In this document: piece by piece, positions 43,305 through 51,883 of the stretch | Layout of the letters: every line of letters starts with the position of its first letter | How positions within the stretch are numbered: position 1 is the stretch's first letter | From: Candidatus Zhuqueibacterota bacterium | GTDB lineage: Bacteria > Zhuqueibacterota > Zhuqueibacteria > Oceanimicrobiales > Oceanimicrobiaceae | DNA: 55,290 nucleotides | Direction: 5' to 3' | Assembly: GCA_029261995.1 (NCBI GenBank) | Contig: JAJDAF010000015.1 | Span: forward strand, 1-55,290 | Notes under the pieces: model-generated | The model's database searches: none | Seen by the model: only the letters and a program-made list of their open reading frames with translations | What the model was told of the DNA's origin: nothing | Position numbers and translations under genes: made by a program

Positions 43305-44813
43305 TTGAAAGACCAGATCACAATTCTCAAGGCAGCCAATCGCATCGCCCACCTGTTGAGCCGGACACAACGCATCGAGGAGGCGATTGAAGGCCTGATG
43401 ACCGAGTTTCTCGATTTGTCCCAGGCTGAGGAAGGATCAATTCAACTCCTGCGGCCGAGTTCGCAGCAATCGCAGCGCACTCTGATCCGCCGCGGCAAGA
43501 CCGACAACAAACTGCTTGAAAACCACCTCGATGACCTCATGACTGGCTGGGTGGTCCGGCACCGGCAACCTTTGTTGAGCAACGACATTGCTTCGGTGTT
43601 CAACCTGGGCAAAATGGCGGACCGGCATGCTGCCGCAAAGTCGATCATGGCCTCTCCTTTGTGGGCAAAGGAGGAGATAATCGGCGTCGTCAACCTGGCT
43701 TGCTCAGACTATCGCAAGCAGTTCTCGACTGAGGAATTGCAACTGGTCTCCGCACTTGCGACAGAATGTTCGGAGTTTATGGAGCAGGCGCAACTGCGTG
43801 AACAACTGTTCGCCGAAAATCAGAGGCTGCGCGAAGAACTGGCGAACAAACTGCAGCACGGCGGCATCATTGGCAACAGCGCCGCGATGAAAGAAGTTTT
43901 CGGGCTACTCGACCGTGTTATCCCGACGGACGGACGCGTCATGCTTCAGGGTGAGAGTGGCACTGGCAAGGAAATCGTGGCCAAGTTCATTCACAATTCC
44001 GGCCCGCGCGCACGTCGATCGTTCGTCGCAGTTGACTGTGGCGCGCTGCCGCCCAATCTACTCGAAAGCGAACTCTTCGGCTACGTCAAAGGCGCCTTTA
44101 CCGGAGCCGACAAAGACCGCGCCGGGCTGTTCGAAGAGGCGGATGGCGGCACGCTTTTTCTTGATGAAATCGGCAACATGAGCCAGGAGATTCAGGCGAA
44201 GCTGCTGCGTGTCTTGCAGGAGGAGGAAGTACGCCCTTTGGGTTCGAACCAGGCCCGCAAAGTCAATGTCAGAGTCGTGGTGGCCGCTTCGCAGAACCTG
44301 CAGGAGAAAGTCGAGGGCGGCGAATTCCGCGCGGACTTGTTCTATCGTTTGAATGTTGTCCCGATCCGACTGCCGGCGCTACGGGAGCGGATCGAAGATA
44401 TTCCAGCGCTCGCGGCCCACTTTCTAAGTCGTTGCGCGGCCAAACATGACAGGCCGATGCAGACCATCGCACCGGCGGCCATCGATTTGCTGGAAAACCA
44501 CTCCTGGCCGGGCAACGTGCGCGAGCTGGAAAATGTCATCGAGCGCGCCGTCATTCTCGCAGATGACCATGCCCAGCAACTTGACGCCATCCACCTGCCG
44601 AATGAACTCGGGACCGCGCACAAACAATCTTCGTCTTTCGATCTGCCCACAGCAGGTGACCTGGATATGCTACTGTCAGACTACGAGCGGCAGATCCTGC
44701 TCAAGGTTCTCACTCACCACGATTGGAATCAGTCTGCCGCCGCCAACGCCCTGAACATCTCTGAACGCGTCATCCGCTACAAAATCAAACGTCTTGACCT
44801 GCGACGGCCCTGA
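43305..44813 (+). CDS. GAF-domain sigma-54 transcription activator
   Basis: A 502-residue bacterial enhancer-binding protein. An N-terminal GAF domain (about 15-165) is the sensor, followed by a short coiled coil, the AAA+ domain with Walker A 'GESGTGKE' (216-223), 'GAFTGA' (263-268) and 'FLDEIGNMSQE', and a Fis-type helix-turn-helix ('NQSAAANALNISERVIRYKI'). The start codon is probably TTG with GGAG eight bases upstream. It is activated through GAF, perhaps also by the adjacent Ser/Thr kinase. A strong -24/-12 promoter and a palindromic upstream site lie just downstream of this gene, in front of mddA, and are its likely targets. Confidence 0.94.
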   Translation: MKDQITILKAANRIAHLLSRTQRIEEAIEGLMTEFLDLSQAEEGSIQLLRPSSQQSQRTLIRRGKTDNKLLENHLDDLMTGWVVRHRQPLLSNDIASVFNLGKMADRHAAAKSIMASPLWAKEEIIGVVNLACSDYRKQFSTEELQLVSALATECSEFMEQAQLREQLFAENQRLREELANKLQHGGIIGNSAAMKEVFGLLDRVIPTDGRVMLQGESGTGKEIVAKFIHNSGPRARRSFVAVDCGALPPNLLESELFGYVKGAFTGADKDRAGLFEEADGGTLFLDEIGNMSQEIQAKLLRVLQEEEVRPLGSNQARKVNVRVVVAASQNLQEKVEGGEFRADLFYRLNVVPIRLPALRERIEDIPALAAHFLSRCAAKHDRPMQTIAPAAIDLLENHSWPGNVRELENVIERAVILADDHAQQLDAIHLPNELGTAHKQSSSFDLPTAGDLDMLLSDYERQILLKVLTHHDWNQSAAANALNISERVIRYKIKRLDLRRP

Positions 44814-44895
44814 GTCCGCACTCCATTTCTTGCCCGCAATTGACTCGCAAATGCTCCGGCTACTTCCCTGACCGGTCTCTCATTCCCACGCCCCA

Positions 44896-44935
44896 TTCGA
44901 CAAAATACTCGAAAAGAATCGATATTTTTGTCGAA
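44896..44935. promoter_or_regulatory. Inverted repeat, probable activator-binding site
   Basis: TTCGACAAAA (44896-44905) and TTTTGTCGAA (44926-44935) form a perfect 10-bp inverted repeat with a 20-base spacer. The site is about 100 bp upstream of the -24 element, the usual distance for an enhancer-binding protein. A further partial copy (TGTCGATTG) is near 44949. Confidence 0.55.
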
Positions 44936-45034
44936 AGCACCAAGCTGTGTGTCGATTGTTTCTGATACTCAAAACTCAACAAGAAATTGTTTTCTATAAA
45001 CTTATAAAAAGTTTATCTGCAGCTTGCTCAGTTG

Positions 45035-45050
45035 TGGCACAGGGGTTGAT
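45035..45050 (+). promoter_or_regulatory. Sigma-54 promoter of mddA
   Basis: TGGCACAGGGGTTGAT: the -24 element TGGCAC is perfect and the -12 element reads TTGA instead of TTGC, with the correct spacing. Transcription would start near 45062, leaving a leader of about 60 bases before the mddA ATG. Confidence 0.75.
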
Positions 45051-45121
45051 TAAGGGGCCGCCAGAAATTCGTCACTAACATTGGCGCTCAATAACCAAAC
45101 AACCTTAAGGAGGTTGGTCTC

Positions 45122-45895
45122 ATGATCAAGCGTATCTCTTTCTTACTTTACGGCGTAGTTTCTTACGCGATCTTTCTCGTTACATTTAGCTACGCTGCGG
45201 GGTTTGTCGGCAACATTCTGGTTCCAAAGTCGATAGACTCCGGGCCGCAGGGGCCGCTCGGCATGGCGCTGCTGGTTAATGCAGGGCTACTGCTGGTTTT
45301 CGCCCTGCAACACAGCATCATGGCGCGGCAGGGATTCAAGCGCCTGTGGACGAAAATCGTACCGCAGCCAATCGAGCGTAGCACCTACACGCTGTTCTCA
45401 AGCCTGGCGCTCATTCTGCTTTTCACCCAATGGCAACCCATGGGTGGCGTCATCTGGGAGGTACAGAACCAGGTTGGCCAGTTAGTTTTGCACAGCGTAT
45501 TTGCTTTGGGCATTCTGATCGTGCTGTTGGCGACATTCTTAATCAACCATTTTGACCTGTTTGGATTGAGACAGGTTTGGCTTTACCTGCGTGGCAGAGC
45601 TTACACGAAGCTGGAATTCGAGACGCCGTTCCTGTACAAGTACGTGCGCCACCCACTTTATGTCGGCTTCATCCTGTTCATGTGGGCGACCCCGACGATG
45701 ACCGTAGCGCATCTTGTCTTTGCATTTGCGACGACGGCGTACATTTTGATAGCAATCCAGTTCGAAGAGAAGGATCTCGTGGACATTCATGGCAGCGATT
45801 ATACCAATTATCGTGAGCAGGTCCCCATGATAGTTCCGGGGCGTCCCAAAGTGAGGACGGCTGAACAGGCCCAAGAATTTGCAGTGACGGAGTAG
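45122..45895 (+). CDS. mddA: Methanethiol S-methyltransferase-like membrane enzyme
   Basis: A 257-residue inner-membrane protein with five or six hydrophobic segments, of the isoprenylcysteine methyltransferase/NnrU superfamily and most like MddA. MddA uses S-adenosylmethionine to turn methanethiol into dimethyl sulfide. Typical pieces are 'GFVGNILVPKSIDSGPQGPL', 'LFALQHS'-like 'VFALQHSIMARQGFKRLWT', 'INHFDLFGLRQVWLYLRGR' and the cofactor-binding 'YVRHPLYVGF' (about 173-182) with a later 'EEKDL'. The ATG has a perfect AAGGAGG site. It is the first gene after a sigma-54 promoter. The MddA assignment is by remembered similarity; other methyl acceptors are possible. Confidence 0.82.
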   Translation: MIKRISFLLYGVVSYAIFLVTFSYAAGFVGNILVPKSIDSGPQGPLGMALLVNAGLLLVFALQHSIMARQGFKRLWTKIVPQPIERSTYTLFSSLALILLFTQWQPMGGVIWEVQNQVGQLVLHSVFALGILIVLLATFLINHFDLFGLRQVWLYLRGRAYTKLEFETPFLYKYVRHPLYVGFILFMWATPTMTVAHLVFAFATTAYILIAIQFEEKDLVDIHGSDYTNYREQVPMIVPGRPKVRTAEQAQEFAVTE

Positions 45896-45918
45896 GTAGA
45901 TATTACGAACTCAGGTGA

Positions 45919-45948
45919 GACTGCGGCGCTTTCAGGAGCGTCGCAGTC
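45919..45948 (+). promoter_or_regulatory. Strong hairpin after mddA
   Basis: GACTGCGGCGCT and AGCGTCGCAGTC form a 12-bp stem with one G-U pair and a six-base loop. The following TTCCGC is not a good T tract, so it is more likely a processing, stability or attenuation element than a full terminator. Confidence 0.55.
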
Positions 45949-45972
45949 TTCCGCAATTCAACAGGTAAAAAG

Positions 45973-46200
45973 ATGAACAAGCTCAAGAGAGCAGCACACA
46001 TGTTGGGCAAATTTCCCCTGGTAAGTTTGTACAAGACTCACATCATCGATAGCGTCATTATCGCGAGGCGGGAGGGCATTCGGGAACTCATCAGGAAGCG
46101 AGGCAAGAAGGTCCTGCTCTTCGTTGTCGCCTACTACACTGTGCGTGACACTCTGGTCTATATTATCCTGCCTCTTTGCATCGCCAAAGGCATCTTTTGA
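45973..46200 (+). CDS. Small basic membrane protein, unknown
   Basis: A 75-residue product with a basic N-terminal half ('MNKLKRAAHMLGKF', 'REGIRELIRKRGKKV') and one hydrophobic C-terminal segment ('VLLFVVAYYTVRDTLVYIIL'). It looks like a single-span membrane protein with a positively charged cytoplasmic part. AGG lies 8-10 bases before the ATG. It lies between mddA and a barrel gene on the same strand and might share their transcript. I recognise no family. The composition and start make it a likely real gene. Confidence 0.6.
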   Translation: MNKLKRAAHMLGKFPLVSLYKTHIIDSVIIARREGIRELIRKRGKKVLLFVVAYYTVRDTLVYIILPLCIAKGIF

Positions 46201-46242
46201 GCGAACACAACGGACAGCCACTTTGGTGGCAAGGATACAGTT

Positions 46243-47529
46243 TTGCCGGCGCACTTCACCTCGCTGGCAAAACTGAGATCTCTTCTGTCATCTGTGCAAG
46301 GAACAAATCTGTGGTGTGGGATGTTGAATTGTTTTGTGACTCATCCAGACCTTTTGAAGCCAAAGTGGTGTGAACCACGAACTCTTGCCACACTCAGGCC
46401 AACACACTTTCTCCCAATTATCCTCTGTTGTTTCTTTGTCGCCTTGTGGCCATTTGAACCGCTCAGAGCACAGCCGGCCCGGCCCGTTCCTGCCAAGAAA
46501 ACCAACACAATCATTGAAAAAGCCAAGGTCATTCTGAACGGTTTTCCCATCGGCAAGAACGCCAGAGTCTTTCCTTACATCACGTTGGAAGACTGGCTTG
46601 ACCCCTACGTGGGCGCCAAACTTGGCCACCCGTTCTTTCTGAATTCCGCCGACCGAATGCTGCATCACATAAAATTCGAGGACGTTCACGACTACTCCTG
46701 GAAGTTTAGATACCAGGCGAACGCGCTCTCTTCCAAGAATACCAGACTTAGTTTTCTTTTCAAGAGAAAGACCGACCAGGACCCATTTTACTATGGCATC
46801 GGAAATGCGACCGCCAAATCGCTGAGGGTGCCGGCAAAATACGCATCGATATTCTTTGGCGGCGAAGTGGCACGCGATATTTCAGACCACCTGGTGCTCA
46901 GGTGGTCTCCGGGCTTCTGGAGATTTCGTTCCGGCTTTCTGGAAGGCGGCGAATTTGAAAATGCTTCGGCGGCACAGTATCTCTCTTCGCGTTTCACCCT
47001 CAGCGATCGACAATCCGTAGACTACTGGAAAGCGACTTTGGACAAGCAGTGGTCAGCGTTTGTGGAAATCGCTCTTCCCGTCCATTCAACCGTCGCTTCG
47101 TACGTACGGCTCAATCTGGCGGGACGCACGCAATTGCCGTTGTTTACCGGAACTCGATTGAGTTTGGCCAGCCGACTCGAGTACCTGATCTCGTCCGACG
47201 ACCAGAGAATGCCCTACTTTGCGATGCCGGAGGCGGGCTCAAAGAGCGGACTGCGCGGCTTCTCGAAAGACCGATTTCGAAATTTCGCCGTTGCGGTTCA
47301 CAATATTGAGTGGTCGTTTCAGATTACTTCAGGCTTTGACGGCTTTCTGTTGACCGACCTGGCACAAACCGCTTCCGCCCCAACCGAACTGGTCGGCAAA
47401 CACATTCATGCCGCCGTAGGTCTGGGGCTTCGGTTGCGGGATATCAACCATCCGTTTACCGTCGGGATGGCCATCGGCGGAGAAGGGTTCAAGCTGTTTT
47501 CGAACGTGGCCGTGGGGCGGCCCTGGTAA
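46243..47529 (+). CDS. Outer-membrane beta-barrel protein (surface-antigen type)
   Basis: A 428-residue exported barrel. A hydrophobic signal occurs at about residues 52-75 ('FLPIILCCFFVALWPF'), and the rest alternates as in Omp85/surface-antigen barrels, with 'KSGLRGFSKDRFRNFAVAVH' and 'VAVGRPW' at the end, which fit the conserved RGF/RGY loop and terminal strand. The N-terminal POTRA part is missing, so it is barrel only. The start is uncertain: TTG at 46243 has AAGGA upstream but gives a long tail before the signal; ATG at 46321 is an alternative. A hairpin (CAGTTTTGCC / GGCAAAACTG, 46238-46275) spans the first start, which speaks for a later one. Function unknown. Confidence 0.75.
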   Translation: MPAHFTSLAKLRSLLSSVQGTNLWCGMLNCFVTHPDLLKPKWCEPRTLATLRPTHFLPIILCCFFVALWPFEPLRAQPARPVPAKKTNTIIEKAKVILNGFPIGKNARVFPYITLEDWLDPYVGAKLGHPFFLNSADRMLHHIKFEDVHDYSWKFRYQANALSSKNTRLSFLFKRKTDQDPFYYGIGNATAKSLRVPAKYASIFFGGEVARDISDHLVLRWSPGFWRFRSGFLEGGEFENASAAQYLSSRFTLSDRQSVDYWKATLDKQWSAFVEIALPVHSTVASYVRLNLAGRTQLPLFTGTRLSLASRLEYLISSDDQRMPYFAMPEAGSKSGLRGFSKDRFRNFAVAVHNIEWSFQITSGFDGFLLTDLAQTASAPTELVGKHIHAAVGLGLRLRDINHPFTVGMAIGGEGFKLFSNVAVGRPW

Positions 47530-47559
47530 GCAGAATGGCTACCAGAGTGTATTTTGAAA

Positions 47560-48459
47560 CTAATCTTTTTTGAGAAGGTGCCGCAGGGCTCCCTCAAGCT
47601 CAGAGTGACCGAACTCGTAGCCGCTGGCCAGCAGTTGAGCGGGCTCAACTCTGGCGCTCGCCAGAAGAAGCTGCTCGGCCATCTCGCCGAAGGCCAGTTT
47701 TGCAGCAAAAGCCGGCATCGGCAGAACCGCCGGACGCGACAAGACACTGCTGAGTATTCTGGTGAAACCGCGATTGGTCGCCGGCTCAGGCGATACCACG
47801 TTAACCGGCCCTTCCAGTGATTCCGTTTTGAGCGCATGCTGAATTGCTCCCACGACGTCATCAATGGTAGCCCAACTCCAGTATTGATTGCCACTTCCAA
47901 CAATTCCTCCGCCACCAAATTTGAACGCAGGCAACATTTTGGCAAGTGCTCCGCCTTTCGCGCTCAACACCATGCCAAACCGCATATTCACAACCCGAAT
48001 GCCCTTAACCGAAGCCGGCGTCGTCGCGGCTTCCCATTGCCGGACGGTGTCAGCCAGAAAACCCGTTCCAAACTTGCTGGTCTCGGTCAAAATTTCGTCA
48101 CCGCGGTCGCCGTAATAACCGATGGCCGAGGCACAAATCAGCGTTTTCGGTGGCGTTTCATGAACTGAAATCGTCTTACTCAAGAAACTTGTACTCTTGA
48201 CCCGACTGTCATGGATCGCCCGCTTCCGGATTTCGGTCCAGCGGCTGGCAATGTTTTCACCGGAGAGATGAATCACGGCATCCAGGCCAAGCAGGGCCGC
48301 TGGCTCCAGTTCCTCAGATGCCGGATTCCAATAGAAATCACAACAACCCGTCGTGTTTCTCTGGCGCACGAGCCGCACGACATCATGCCCTTCCTTGCGC
48401 AACTCGGGTTCAAGCGCTTTGCCAATTAATCCTGTGGCGCCAGTGATCAAAATCTTCAT
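47560..48459 (-). CDS. SDR-family epimerase-like protein (YfcH/TIGR01777)
   Basis: A 299-residue atypical short-chain dehydrogenase. The nucleotide-binding motif is 'ILITGATGLIGKALEPEL'; 'VIHLSGENIASRWTEIRKRA' and 'SAIGYYGDRGDEILTE' are hallmarks of the TIGR01777 group, and a C-terminal DUF1731 region follows ('RVEPAQLLASGYEFGHSEL'). Family members bind NADPH; their substrates are not established, though some act in cell-division or cofactor metabolism. It is convergent with the barrel gene and divergent from the M1-like fusion. Confidence 0.92.
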   Translation of the reverse strand: MKILITGATGLIGKALEPELRKEGHDVVRLVRQRNTTGCCDFYWNPASEELEPAALLGLDAVIHLSGENIASRWTEIRKRAIHDSRVKSTSFLSKTISVHETPPKTLICASAIGYYGDRGDEILTETSKFGTGFLADTVRQWEAATTPASVKGIRVVNMRFGMVLSAKGGALAKMLPAFKFGGGGIVGSGNQYWSWATIDDVVGAIQHALKTESLEGPVNVVSPEPATNRGFTRILSSVLSRPAVLPMPAFAAKLAFGEMAEQLLLASARVEPAQLLASGYEFGHSELEGALRHLLKKD

Positions 48460-48718
48460 GTTTGCTTCCTCCAGTTATCTCGGGTCCGGCAACGGAAAAG
48501 GGTCTGGGGCGTTCGACTTTCTATGGGTGCAGTTGAAGAATATAGGTGGTCTCGCAGGCAAAATCAAGGAAACGGTCAGCGATGGAAAACATTTGAGTGT
48601 TCCGGCGTATAACCGCGAGAGGAAATCGGGCAGGAATGCAGGCACACCGACTGAGCCTGGGCATGTGGGGCCTTTTGTACCTACTCTTCCTCCTTCTCAC
48701 AAACCGGAAGGAAACTCA

Positions 48719-51715
48719 ATGAAATTGATTTTGATTGCAATAACACTCAGTATTACGGCGACGCAAAGCAGCGTGGCGCAGGATACCGAAAAACGCCGGT
48801 GGCAGCAAGGCGTGCGCTACGAAATCGAAGCTGAACTTGACACAGTGGCGCGCCAACTCAACGCCAGCATGCAAATTACCTATCGCAACAACGCGCCGGA
48901 CACACTGAATCGGATCTACCTGCAAGTGCCGTCCAACGCGTTTCACGACGACGAAAATACCGCGGTGCGTGAGATGAATCGCTTCAGTGGCGGCAACATG
49001 GATTTCGACCAGGATGGCGGCCACGAAGTGACCGTACAAAGTGTGCAATTCATCAGCATCGGCCACAACGAGAATTTTCCTATTCTCGCCTACAATTTCA
49101 AGGACACAATTCTCGATTTACGACTGCCAACCTCTCTCGCGCCCGGAGACAGCATGCTGGTGAACGTCGCATTCATTCAGAAGTTCGACAGCGAAACGGA
49201 GCGTTCTGAGCGCATTCCTGCAAATCATGTGCTTTGGTTTCCAAAAATTGCGGTGTACGATCAGGACGGCTGGCAGGCCGACCCCTTCCATTTCATGATG
49301 CAGGCGTCGGACATTTACAGCGAATTCGCGGATTTCGAGGTTGCACTCACGGTACCGGGTGATTATATCGTTGCCGCATCTGGCGAGCTGGTTTCTGGCA
49401 ATCCCGGCTGGCAAGAGGTCGTAGCGGATACCAGCACGACCGAGCAAGCCTATGAAGCCTGGCACGACTCCTTGAAACAGGTCCGATTCGATAAGGCAAG
49501 GCTTGCCGGCCCGCGCCGCCTCGTTTTCAGGGCTCAGAGCATTCACGATTTCACTTGGAGCGCGTCACCGGAATTTACATATTTTGAGAGCGAACTCAGC
49601 GGTACGCCAGTGCACTTGTTGGCTTGGGGAGATGGTGGCATCGGCTGGCTCAAGGTATTCTTGCTCAACCATCAGTTTGCGTGGACGCATCTGTTGCAAC
49701 ATTTTGGCGAGTACCCTTTTGAACATTTGACCGTCACGCACTCCCTCGATAGAGATTTCGCCGTCCCCTGGCATACCATGCTGGGCCATCCCGAGTTTTT
49801 TGAACTGGCGTTCGAGTTGAGCAAGATCTGGGTTCCCGGAATGGTAGCCACAAATGGTGTCAAAGAATCGTGGCTCAGCACCGGAATGCAAACTTACCTG
49901 GGGAAGTCGCTTTCAGAAAAGAAGTACGGTCCGAAGGGCTACGACACCGAGGAAGCGCAAGAGGACATGAACTGGCTGGAGCGCAACTATCCCTTGCCAT
50001 CCATTGATGGCCTTCTCAGAAACCTGACCCATCTTTACAGCGAGTCCGGGGCAAACGAGCCCATCTCTCAGCGAATAGACGAATACCGGGACCCGGTGGG
50101 GCTGGCATTCAACGTCTACCTGAAAGCGGAGTTGTTTTATGAAATGCTGCATTTTGTGGTGGGCGATTCATCCTTCAAGGCGGCAACGCGTGAGTTGGTC
50201 AGCAGGCACGCTGCAAGCCACATCGCAGAGACAGAAATGCGCGAGGCGTTTGAAACCGCAGCCGGCCAGGAACTGGGTTGGTTTTTTGACCAATGGCTGC
50301 GCGCCACGCCAACAGTCGATTACAAACAGGGAAAGGTTCGGAAGCGCAAACTTGATGACGATTCCTGGGTGACGGAAATCGACCTGGAACGCAAGGGCGA
50401 CGGTATCATGCCGGTAGAGGTTGAAATCGAACTCGGCGACGGCCAGCGTGTTGTCAAGCGATGGGACGGCAAAGAAAAACAGACGACACTAACCGTGGAA
50501 ACGCCGAAAAAACCTCGCGAGGTCAACGTCGATCCAGACGACCGGATTATGGACAGCAACGCCCTCAACAATACCAATACACGCCTGGAATTTCGACCCG
50601 ACCTGCCGCTGCTGAAATTCATTCACATGCCGCGTGACGCCTACCTGGTGCTGTGGCGGCCGCTGATTGGCTACAATGGTCACGACTCAATCCGGCTTGG
50701 CGCCCGCACCCGCAGCAGTTACCGTGCTTTCTACAACAACCTTGATCTGGAGTTCATGTTTGGACTTGACTCGCATGAACTGGACCTCGGCGCGACTTAT
50801 TCGCACCCCCTAACCAGAAAGAATCTGTTGCAGCGCTATCGCCTGATGGCACGTAAAAATGAAGGACGGTTCGAAGCGGACGCCCGCGTTTCCTTGAAGG
50901 GCTCTCATGGCGTTCTTGCGGTTGGAGGGAGCCGCAGTCTGGAGTTTGGACTCAATTTCAGCACCGTCCTGAACGACAGCTACACGTTTCGCGAGGTGCG
51001 GAATGATACCGGCACGACCCGCCTTGACGAGTGGCAGGATGTCAATGTGCTTACTTCCTACGCCGAGGGAAGGATGCGAGCAGATTTTGACGCCGGATTC
51101 ACCGAGGCGAAAGTTCGCGGCGAAATCGCCCTGCCAGGCGGTGATGCGCAATTCACCAAACTGAGCGGACGCTGGACCAGCGAAGCCCGGGCAGGCGCAC
51201 TCAAATTCCTGGCGCGAGGCAATCTCGCTACTTCCTTCGGGCCGGATCGACTGCCAGCACAAGACCAGTTTCGGGCAGAAGGCGCGACAGCGCGCGAACG
51301 GTTCCAAAACGACATTCTGAAAACCGGCGACACCGTTCTTGGATTCTCCAGACGTTTTGTGGAGGGCGGCGGCTTCATGCGTGGCTACGCCGGACAACCG
51401 TTGCCCGCCGAACGATTTGTCACGGCCAATCTGGAAATCACAACCCGTGAGGTCATGGCACTCGCGATTCGACCTTTTCTTTTTTATGACGTTGGGCGAA
51501 TCTGGTCCACCCGGAAAGATGGCGGAGTTGGACGCGGCGATGCCGGATTCGGCTTCACCTTCCTGGGCGACGAACTCAATCTATTTGGCGGCAACTTGTC
51601 TGTGTTTGAGGATCTGAATGCCAAGCTGGTCTTTCCGGTGTGGCTCAGCGATCCATTGCCGGGAGAAAAACACACGAAATTCCGTTGGTATATCGTGCTG
51701 GGCAAATCGCTCTAG
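48719..51715 (+). CDS. Inactive M1-peptidase fold fused to an outer-membrane barrel
   Basis: A 998-residue exported protein (signal 'LILIAITLSITATQSSVAQ'). Residues 30-560 follow the M1 metallopeptidase layout: N-terminal beta domain ('YRNNAPDTLNRIYLQVPSNA'), 'FTWSASPEFTYFES' and the helical catalytic part. The zinc site is lost: HExxH is F365-E-L-S-K369, the second Glu is Thr388 ('WLSTGMQTYL'), and the substrate GxMEN loop is absent. From about 630 to 998 the protein is a barrel with 'GGGFMRGYAGQPLPAERFVT', as in Omp85-type proteins. The fusion suggests an outer-membrane receptor or translocator with a binding, not cutting, ectodomain. The ATG has a GGAAGGA site; the frame is open 122 codons further upstream. 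Confidence 0.85.
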   Translation: MKLILIAITLSITATQSSVAQDTEKRRWQQGVRYEIEAELDTVARQLNASMQITYRNNAPDTLNRIYLQVPSNAFHDDENTAVREMNRFSGGNMDFDQDGGHEVTVQSVQFISIGHNENFPILAYNFKDTILDLRLPTSLAPGDSMLVNVAFIQKFDSETERSERIPANHVLWFPKIAVYDQDGWQADPFHFMMQASDIYSEFADFEVALTVPGDYIVAASGELVSGNPGWQEVVADTSTTEQAYEAWHDSLKQVRFDKARLAGPRRLVFRAQSIHDFTWSASPEFTYFESELSGTPVHLLAWGDGGIGWLKVFLLNHQFAWTHLLQHFGEYPFEHLTVTHSLDRDFAVPWHTMLGHPEFFELAFELSKIWVPGMVATNGVKESWLSTGMQTYLGKSLSEKKYGPKGYDTEEAQEDMNWLERNYPLPSIDGLLRNLTHLYSESGANEPISQRIDEYRDPVGLAFNVYLKAELFYEMLHFVVGDSSFKAATRELVSRHAASHIAETEMREAFETAAGQELGWFFDQWLRATPTVDYKQGKVRKRKLDDDSWVTEIDLERKGDGIMPVEVEIELGDGQRVVKRWDGKEKQTTLTVETPKKPREVNVDPDDRIMDSNALNNTNTRLEFRPDLPLLKFIHMPRDAYLVLWRPLIGYNGHDSIRLGARTRSSYRAFYNNLDLEFMFGLDSHELDLGATYSHPLTRKNLLQRYRLMARKNEGRFEADARVSLKGSHGVLAVGGSRSLEFGLNFSTVLNDSYTFREVRNDTGTTRLDEWQDVNVLTSYAEGRMRADFDAGFTEAKVRGEIALPGGDAQFTKLSGRWTSEARAGALKFLARGNLATSFGPDRLPAQDQFRAEGATARERFQNDILKTGDTVLGFSRRFVEGGGFMRGYAGQPLPAERFVTANLEITTREVMALAIRPFLFYDVGRIWSTRKDGGVGRGDAGFGFTFLGDELNLFGGNLSVFEDLNAKLVFPVWLSDPLPGEKHTKFRWYIVLGKSL

Positions 51716-51883
51716 TTTGGTCAATCAGATTTGGCGGAAACAGCTTCCGGCTGTCACCGCGAGGGTTGTTCAGCGAGGCGGAAGATTGCTTCGGCGAACA
51801 ACGTCTCGCAATGACAGTGGCGGGCAAACATCAAGTCTGGTTTCATCTACCATACGTCTTCGCAGGCAAATGCCAGACAAAGA

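Larger units (their letters stand above)
44814..45121. other. Regulatory region between the sigma-54 activator and mddA
   Basis: No gene is present. The gap contains the palindromic upstream site (44896-44935), AT-rich DNA around 44985-45015 that could bend, the sigma-54 promoter (45035-45050) and the strong AAGGAGG ribosome-binding site of mddA. This is the full layout expected of a sigma-54-dependent control region. Confidence 0.7.

Noticed and set aside
46238-46275. 10-bp inverted repeat (CAGTTTTGCC/GGCAAAACTG) as a terminator
   Set aside because: No T tract follows on the plus strand; used only as an argument about the start of the barrel gene.
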